IMG/VR virus record: IMGVR_UViG_3300027739_000014
Coordinates: 1-56,040 of that record
Length of the DNA stretch: 56,040 nucleotides
Reading direction: 5' to 3' (one strand)
Origin: a virus
Positions 51,798 through 56,040 of the stretch are shown here, one piece after another (position 1 is the first letter of the stretch; each line of letters opens with the position of its first letter). The notes under the pieces are model-generated. The model saw only the letters and a list, made by a program, of their open reading frames with translations. It had not been told where the DNA came from and made no database searches. The position numbers were made by a program, and so were the translations under genes.

Positions 51798-52043
51798 TTA
51801 TTTATTAGTGTGTTTGACTTCAATTATAGCCTTCCAACATGAGTCGCAAACATAGTCAGAAGGGTATGGGTCTATGCAGTTCTGAAATGCCACCCATTGT
51901 TCGGGCGTGTACTCTGGGATTGCCTCCTGTTCTCTCCGGTAGTCACCTACAAATGACATGATTAACAGGGTAATGAATAAGGCCAACGTAACAACGATTA
52001 GGCCGATGTTCATCTGTTCTTCTACGTTCTTGGTTTTCATCAT
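51798..52043 (-). CDS. Small single-pass membrane protein, 81 aa
   Basis: One membrane helix (about 11-32, MNIGLIVVTLALFITLLIMSF), then a soluble part with a CDSCW near the C-terminus (CDSCWKAIIEVKHTNK). The CxxC and an upstream Cys may bind metal or be redox-active. First gene of the minus group driven from the 52.1 kb divergent promoter. Confidence 0.5.
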   Translation of the reverse strand: MMKTKNVEEQMNIGLIVVTLALFITLLIMSFVGDYRREQEAIPEYTPEQWVAFQNCIDPYPSDYVCDSCWKAIIEVKHTNK

Positions 52044-52083
52044 CTTGCGTGTTTTAGTGTGTGTTCTGCGTTGTTTGATACTG

Positions 52084-52114
52084 CAATATTATACTATATA
52101 ATAACACGAACAAA
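52084..52114 (-). promoter_or_regulatory. Bacteroidota-type promoter for the minus genes at 52043
   Basis: The minus strand reads TTTG (52111-52114), 19 bases, TAATATTG (52084-52091), close to the Bacteroidota consensus TTTG-N19-TAnnTTTG. The start codon of the gene at 52043 is about 40 bases downstream. Confidence 0.55.
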
Positions 52115-52159
52115 TTTATTTTGACGAATAGTTCGTTTTTTTTGACGAACGGATTTGTT
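52106..52159. promoter_or_regulatory. Dyad operator array between divergent promoters
   Basis: Half sites ACGAAC at 52106-52111 and 52145-52150 flank a palindrome ACGAATAGTTCGT (52124-52136). AACAAAT (52109-52115) and ATTTGTT (52153-52159) form an outer inverted repeat. The array overlaps the TTTG elements of both promoters, so a bound protein could block both. Confidence 0.55.
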
Positions 52160-52184
52160 GGTTTAATATATTAGTGTATCTTCA
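52154..52184 (+). promoter_or_regulatory. Bacteroidota-type promoter for the plus early genes
   Basis: TTTG (52154-52157), 19 bases, TATCTTCA (52177-52184), similar to TTTG-N19-TAnnTTTG. The gene starts at 52215, about 30 bases downstream. Mirrors the minus promoter. Confidence 0.5.
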
Positions 52185-52214
52185 CATCGTATTAATAACA
52201 TAATAACACACACA

Positions 52215-52874
52215 ATGAACACACGACAATTAGAATTGCAAGAACCAGATGCTAAACTGCTCTACATGGGTAAGTCAGCATTGTCAGACAGGGACATTAT
52301 GTCTTTAATTCTGGCAGGGAGTGACAACAAGAACAAGGCTGACAAGGTATTGAAAGCCTCAGATTTCAATTTTGATAGTATGTCAAAGTATTGTTACACC
52401 GATTTGAAAGCGTTCGGATTATCCCATTTACAGGCCGTTCGCTGCATTGCAGTTATTGAGTTCGCCAAGCGGTTGAATATACACAGGGTTGACGAACAGA
52501 CACAAATTAGGTCAAGTTCAGACATCTTTGCTTACATGTCCCCCATCCTCTCAGACCTTGACCATGAGGAATTTTGGGCAATCCTGTTGAACAGGGCAAA
52601 CCGCATCATTAAGCGTGTCAAAATCTCACAGGGTGGCATAGCGGGAACGGTCACCGACATCCGCATATTGTTCAAACATGCCATTAATGACCTTGCCTGT
52701 GGCCTTGTGGTATGCCATAACCATCCCTCTGGCAATACCTCTCCCTCTGATAGTGACATCCGCATAACTCAGAAGATTAAGGAGACAGGGAACATTATGG
52801 ACATACAGGTATTAGACCATGTAATTATCGCCAAGAGTGAACACTATTCCTTTGCAGATAACGGAACGCTATAA
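52215..52874 (+). CDS. radC: RadC-like JAB-domain protein, 219 aa
   Basis: The C-terminal half is a JAB/MPN metalloprotease-like domain: Glu residues in HEEFWAILLN (about 117-126), and the HNHPSGNTSPSDSD motif with His168, His170, Ser172 and Asp179/181, which bind zinc in this family. The N-terminal part (about 1-90) has a helix-hairpin-helix-like LKAFGLSHLQAVRC as in RadC. The molecular function of RadC is not settled; such genes are common in phages, plasmids and ICEs. Confidence 0.85.
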   Translation: MNTRQLELQEPDAKLLYMGKSALSDRDIMSLILAGSDNKNKADKVLKASDFNFDSMSKYCYTDLKAFGLSHLQAVRCIAVIEFAKRLNIHRVDEQTQIRSSSDIFAYMSPILSDLDHEEFWAILLNRANRIIKRVKISQGGIAGTVTDIRILFKHAINDLACGLVVCHNHPSGNTSPSDSDIRITQKIKETGNIMDIQVLDHVIIAKSEHYSFADNGTL

Positions 52875-52896
52875 CACTAACTAACACACAAATAAC

Positions 52897-53220
52897 ATGG
52901 AAACAATTTACATTTTCAACTACTCACCGAAGGCCATTGTTGTCGTGGGTGACACCAAGCCAATTCACGGACTACTCAAGAACGCAGGGGGCAAATGGAA
53001 CGCCCGATTAACCGATTTAAGGACAGGGAACAAGTTTGGAGGTTGGGTATATCATCATACTCGTTTGGCTTCCATACAGGCCACATTAACGGCCAATGCA
53101 ATCAAGTTCGCAATGGAGAGGCCGTCAAGCCTCTCCTCCCTCTCATCCACAGGTCGGGATTATATCCAAGACCCTGCTGAAATAGATGCTGACAACTTTT
53201 GCCAACGTAACAATATCTGA
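52897..53220 (+). CDS. Small mobile-element protein, 107 aa
   Basis: The first 50 residues (YSPKAIVVVGDTKPIHGLLKNAGGKWNARLT, with GGWVY) match a motif often found in Bacteroidota mobile elements, sometimes fused to larger proteins: KA[IF]VVxGDTKPIxxxLxxxGGKxNxRL. The last half is Ser-rich and disordered. It follows the RadC-like gene with an AACACACA leader. Role unknown. Confidence 0.6.
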   Translation: METIYIFNYSPKAIVVVGDTKPIHGLLKNAGGKWNARLTDLRTGNKFGGWVYHHTRLASIQATLTANAIKFAMERPSSLSSLSSTGRDYIQDPAEIDADNFCQRNNI

Positions 53221-53222
53221 AC

Positions 53223-53606
53223 ATGGCACAGACAGGACTATTCACAGGCGAAGAGATGCGTGGTACAGGTCAGATGAACATGCTGAACTCCATAGACCAC
53301 CAAGAGGACAGGATTAAAAGCCTCCGCAAACAGGTACACCATTACCATTATGATGCAGGGCATGGATGGTTAGAGGTGGAACTTGCTGACCTTTCAAAAT
53401 TAGGCATAAGCCATGCTATCTCCGGTTTCTCATTCAGACATGGTGACAAAGCATATTTGGAAGAAGATAGCGATGCGGTTCTCTATATTAACACACTCTT
53501 CCCGAACCGACATGTTGACCCCGAATATCCGATATTTCAAGACCACATGAGGGGTATAAATGATGGTGACAACTCACACATCAGAAGATACGCACACTAC
53601 AAATAA
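53223..53606 (+). CDS. Small mobile-element protein, 127 aa
   Basis: Contains YHYDAGHGWLEVELADLSKLGISHAISGFSFRHGDKAYLEEDSDAVLYI (about 40-88), a pattern found in small plasmid/phage proteins of Bacteroidota and Gram-positives (HGDGHGWLEV...LGIxxxISxFSYxxGxxxYLEED). Role unknown. Start is 2 bases after the stop of the previous gene. Confidence 0.65.
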   Translation: MAQTGLFTGEEMRGTGQMNMLNSIDHQEDRIKSLRKQVHHYHYDAGHGWLEVELADLSKLGISHAISGFSFRHGDKAYLEEDSDAVLYINTLFPNRHVDPEYPIFQDHMRGINDGDNSHIRRYAHYK

Positions 53607-53616
53607 CATGAACAAC

Positions 53617-53640
53617 GCCTCCCTGCTACGGCAGGGGGGC
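53617..53640 (+). other. Very stable UACG-loop hairpin between early genes
   Basis: GCCTCCCTGC (53617-53626) pairs with GCAGGGGGGC (53631-53640) over 10 bp with one wobble, loop TACG. The closing C-UACG-G is the extra-stable UNCG class tetraloop. No T tract, so not an ordinary terminator; it may stabilise or process the mRNA. Confidence 0.6.
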
Positions 53641-53656
53641 ATAAAAACAAAAGACA

Positions 53657-53854
53657 ATGGCAATACTTATTAGAATTGGAGACAGAGTACAACGCAATCA
53701 AGTCGGTGACTATACTCATGGCCGTAGAGGAGATGTTGTTGATATTAATGGTGAAAGACTGAGGGTAAAATGGGATATGTTCCCAAGTGGTGTAATGATG
53801 AAAACCCCTGTTCGTACATGGGTGAATGTAAAGAGACTTGTTAAAATAGGATAA
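53657..53854 (+). CDS. Small KOW/SH3-like protein, 65 aa
   Basis: IGDRVQRNQVGDYTHGRRGDVVDINGERLRVKWD (about 7-40) has the layout of a small SH3/KOW barrel (GDxV...GxxGxVxxINGxxxxVxW). A short basic C-terminus (RTWVNVKRLVKIG). It lies right after the hairpin. Function unknown. Confidence 0.55.
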   Translation: MAILIRIGDRVQRNQVGDYTHGRRGDVVDINGERLRVKWDMFPSGVMMKTPVRTWVNVKRLVKIG

Positions 53855-53863
53855 CACACAAAC

Positions 53864-54106
53864 ATGAAAAAAACATATCATATATCAACCTACAAAGAGG
53901 TTTTTATTGAAGCAACCACCAAAAAAGAATGTATTGCTATAATGAAGCAATATGAGCAAAAGGGGTGGAAAGCTGATAAGCCTATTAGAAAAGGAGATTG
54001 GGATAGTTCTGGTTTAATTTACTATGTATTTATGAGTAAAGAAACAGGCGGATATATCAATGCTCCTCCTACCGACATAACTGCGAACCCTCATACATTT
54101 AATTAA
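53864..54106 (+). CDS. Small protein, 80 aa, unknown
   Basis: Charged alpha/beta protein (MKKTYHISTYKEVFIEATTKKECIAIMKQYEQKGW). No family recognised. AACACACA leader before ATG. Part of the early operon. Confidence 0.5.
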   Translation: MKKTYHISTYKEVFIEATTKKECIAIMKQYEQKGWKADKPIRKGDWDSSGLIYYVFMSKETGGYINAPPTDITANPHTFN

Positions 54107-54129
54107 TAAATCTTTAAACACACAAAACA

Positions 54130-55404
54130 ATGACAACTACACAGATTAGTACCAAAGACAACCGCACACCTATCTATTACATAGGTCTTGTGCGTGAAGG
54201 CCGTAAACTCATCATACAGGCCAAAGAAAGCGTTGATGAGTTATCATGTGAGATAACTGACTACTTAGGGCCAAGACAGGTAAGCAAGGCCACGATTGAG
54301 GCAAATAAGACCATCCTTCTGGAAGGCTTTAAGGCCGACCCGAAATACCGCAACTGCGACATGGTTGAGGTACAAGAGCCGGAAGAGGTTTACACAAGGC
54401 CGGAGGTCACAAAGTTCAAACAGATAGCATACCTTGAGCAGATGCAAAAGAAAATGATGGACTTAAACCAAAGTATGCACGACTTAAACATGCTTTGGCA
54501 GAAGGATATGCAGTTTGACTTGGATATGAACGATTATCTTGCCAACCAATACCCTTTTAACTTCTCTTTTGATGACCTTGTTATAGAGGCTGATGTTTGG
54601 TATCAGAAAGGTTGGGTTGCTTTAAATCAAAAGATAAAGGTATTGCAGGGGTATCCGGCTGATAAGGTGTACGGCACACAGAATAACGAGCAGAAGGTTG
54701 AAGAGCCTTCTGCTCCCTACTACACTCCCGAAGAGGCACAGGGCAAATGGATATGCGCCTACGATACAATGTGCGGTGGATGGGATTGTGTCCGCTATTC
54801 CGGTGGTGACAAAGATGGCTATCCTGTCCTGTATGGCAGTAAGAGAGAGGTTGAGGCTGATGATTTCTTTGATGGTGAGGATGACTTTGCAATATTGGCT
54901 ACTGAGTTCATTGAAGGCCGCAAGGCTTTCTTTGGTGCTAATGGCCTACACATTGAAGGCATACCCATAGTTAAAGGCTACCGGATTAAGGGCAACAAGA
55001 CAACCATGAGGGCAGAAGAACCGGAGGCAAAGTATGAGATTAAGGTTGCAAAGGCATGGCAGAGTTCGGAGTTCTTCCCAAATGGCCTTGACATCATTGC
55101 TCTGGAGTTAGATTACAGGGACAGAATAAAATTACTTGGTGCAATAGAAAAGTGCAAATTGTATGGCTATGACCATATAGCCGTTCATGCAGGGAGAGGA
55201 GCAGAATATCTCACAAATGAGGGAGATGAGGTTGAGTTTTACACCGATGTTGAGTATTTTAAAGTATTCAATGATTGTGTATATTTCTATGCACAGAGCA
55301 AGTATGATAGCGGTTGCCAAGTTGAAAGCGAACGCATTGTAATTACAAACAACTTGGCTATTGAGTTACCCGACCATGTTGAATACGAAGTTGAACAACA
55401 ATAA
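54130..55404 (+). CDS. Early protein, 424 aa, unknown
   Basis: Mixed alpha/beta protein: N-terminal part (IYYIGLVREGRKLIIQAKESVDEL, about 15-38), a Pro/Glu linker, a Trp/Gly-rich central part (WICAYDTMCGGWDCVRYSGGDKDGYP, about 206-231) and an acidic C-terminus. No catalytic motif recognised. It lies between small early genes and the PcfK-like gene, with AACACACA leader. Confidence 0.55.
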   Translation: MTTTQISTKDNRTPIYYIGLVREGRKLIIQAKESVDELSCEITDYLGPRQVSKATIEANKTILLEGFKADPKYRNCDMVEVQEPEEVYTRPEVTKFKQIAYLEQMQKKMMDLNQSMHDLNMLWQKDMQFDLDMNDYLANQYPFNFSFDDLVIEADVWYQKGWVALNQKIKVLQGYPADKVYGTQNNEQKVEEPSAPYYTPEEAQGKWICAYDTMCGGWDCVRYSGGDKDGYPVLYGSKREVEADDFFDGEDDFAILATEFIEGRKAFFGANGLHIEGIPIVKGYRIKGNKTTMRAEEPEAKYEIKVAKAWQSSEFFPNGLDIIALELDYRDRIKLLGAIEKCKLYGYDHIAVHAGRGAEYLTNEGDEVEFYTDVEYFKVFNDCVYFYAQSKYDSGCQVESERIVITNNLAIELPDHVEYEVEQQ

Positions 55405-55415
55405 TAACACACACC

Positions 55416-55889
55416 ATGAAAGCAACAGAGACATTTAAAGGCGTTATCAAGGCTTATTGCGATGAGAGGGCGTTATCAGATTTCCCCTTCTCTGAGGCAT
55501 TAAAGAAGGCCGATAGGAACATTGAGGATTGTGTTACATACATTCTCAATGAGGTCAAGAAAAGCGGATGCGAAGGCTTTGCTGACCAAGAGATATTCAA
55601 CATGGCAGTACACTACTATGAGGCCGAAAAGGTTGAGATAGGGGATAAGTCTATTAGTGCCAACGTGGTGGTGAACCATCATATTGACAAGCCAAAGCCA
55701 ACTGCCATTGCCAAGTCAGACAAGAAGGCTTCCGCACCCAAGACAGAGAAGAAGGCAGATACCAAGCCAACCATTGCTCCGATGAGTGTCATCAAGAATA
55801 TTACAGATAAGTATTTTGATGCCAAGAAGGAGGAAGAACCAAAGAAGGATGGGGATAAGCCTCAGTTCATTCAAACCTCATTATTCTGA
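55416..55889 (+). CDS. PcfK-like protein, 157 aa
   Basis: The first 80 residues match the PcfK pattern: ETFKGVIKAYCDERA, NIEDCVTYILNEVKKSGCEGFADQEIFNMAVHYYEAEKV. The C-terminal half is Lys/Ala/Pro-rich and disordered, ending in IQTSLF. PcfK was first described on the enterococcal conjugative plasmid pCF10; its function is not settled. It is followed by PcfJ-like, the same order as in many Bacteroidota elements. Confidence 0.75.
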   Translation: MKATETFKGVIKAYCDERALSDFPFSEALKKADRNIEDCVTYILNEVKKSGCEGFADQEIFNMAVHYYEAEKVEIGDKSISANVVVNHHIDKPKPTAIAKSDKKASAPKTEKKADTKPTIAPMSVIKNITDKYFDAKKEEEPKKDGDKPQFIQTSLF

Positions 55890-55893
55890 TACC

Positions 55894-56040
55894 ATGAGGC
55901 CAAAGACAGAGATACAGAAGGAAGTTGACAGATATAGTCACCACCTTCACAAATTCACGGCAGAACAGAAGAGGTATGCCTACGACAATGTGTTTACTGC
56001 CCATGTCTATAAGACAAAGGACAAGGCCACCTGTCTGACA
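55894..56040 (+). CDS. PcfJ-like protein, 5' end (truncated by the window edge)
   Basis: ATG at 55894, 4 bases after the PcfK stop. The 49 visible codons (MRPKTEIQKEVDRYSHHLHK, FTAEQKRYAYDNVF, YKTKDKATCLT) match the start of PcfJ-like proteins of Bacteroidota, where a Cys-rich zinc ribbon follows. The window ends before the diagnostic part. Identification leans on the N-terminal pattern and on the PcfK neighbour. Confidence 0.6.
   Translation, partial: MRPKTEIQKEVDRYSHHLHKFTAEQKRYAYDNVFTAHVYKTKDKATCLT

Noticed and set aside
1-56040. CRISPR array, insertion sequence or integrase
   Set aside because: No regularly spaced repeats, terminal inverted repeats, transposase or tyrosine/serine recombinase signature was found on either strand.

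Overview
The window looks like most of the late region and the start of the early region of a tailed phage, probably a podovirus of a Bacteroidota host related to the crAss-like phages. Three things point there. The order TerL, portal, scaffold-like, major capsid, ring or connector proteins, then a P22/crAss-type tail 'stabilization' protein runs on one strand. The accessory domains are typical of Bacteroidota (BACON, FISUMP, BspA-like repeats, PcfK/PcfJ). The leaders and promoters lack Shine-Dalgarno sites and resemble the Bacteroidota TTTG / TAnnTTTG type. No integrase, RNA polymerase or tRNA is visible. The phage assignment is secure; the exact taxon is inferred.

Layout. Positions 1 to about 310 are GC-rich DNA that does not match the rest and carry the start of a lipoprotein gene behind a strong GGAGG site, so this is probably an assembly chimera. 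From about 310 to 50023 all genes lie on the minus strand and are transcribed right to left. 50.0-43.9 kb: small unknown genes, a pair of twin-tailed small proteins, a glycosyltransferase, a DnaD-type protein and a tandem GroES-like protein. 43.9-40.9 kb: a glycan cassette (two related GT-like proteins, a sugar C-methyltransferase-like protein, a GT2 protein). 40.9-32.7 kb: TerL, portal, scaffold-like protein, major capsid protein, a terminator, and an unknown conserved protein. 32.6-26.7 kb: an AT-rich block of large adhesin-like proteins (Ig/Fn3/PKD/BspA). 26.7-23.2 kb: a cassette with a coiled-coil membrane protein, a complete type I metacaspase-like protease, a holin-like protein, a DUF5675 protein, a HYR lipoprotein and a secreted beta-helix protein. 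23.2-20.7 kb: ring/connector proteins. 20.7-11.5 kb: a stabilization protein that seems to be split into three ORFs, with a FISUMP-PKD-LRR adhesin and a PL9-like/BACON tail spike set among the pieces. 11.5-0.3 kb: internal or ejected virion proteins, ending in a giant polyvalent protein (at least about 2,960 codons) with an N6-adenine methyltransferase-like domain and a Strawberry-notch-type helicase domain, truncated by the window edge.

From 50.02 to 50.58 kb there is a non-coding divergence region. The right end holds a small winged-helix-like candidate regulator, a short minus-strand group (DUF3846, membrane protein), a divergent promoter/operator region at 52.1 kb, and then plus-strand early genes: RadC-like JAB protein, several small phage/plasmid proteins, a 424-residue unknown, PcfK-like and the start of a PcfJ-like protein.

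How it fits together: the plus-strand genes resemble an early mobile-element module, while the minus strand builds and packages the virion, decorates or modifies glycans, binds and degrades surface polysaccharide, ejects an anti-restriction-type giant protein, and lyses the cell. The most unusual element is the metacaspase translationally coupled to a membrane-anchored coiled-coil protein beside holin/DUF5675. Domain calls were made by eye from motifs; no database search was possible.
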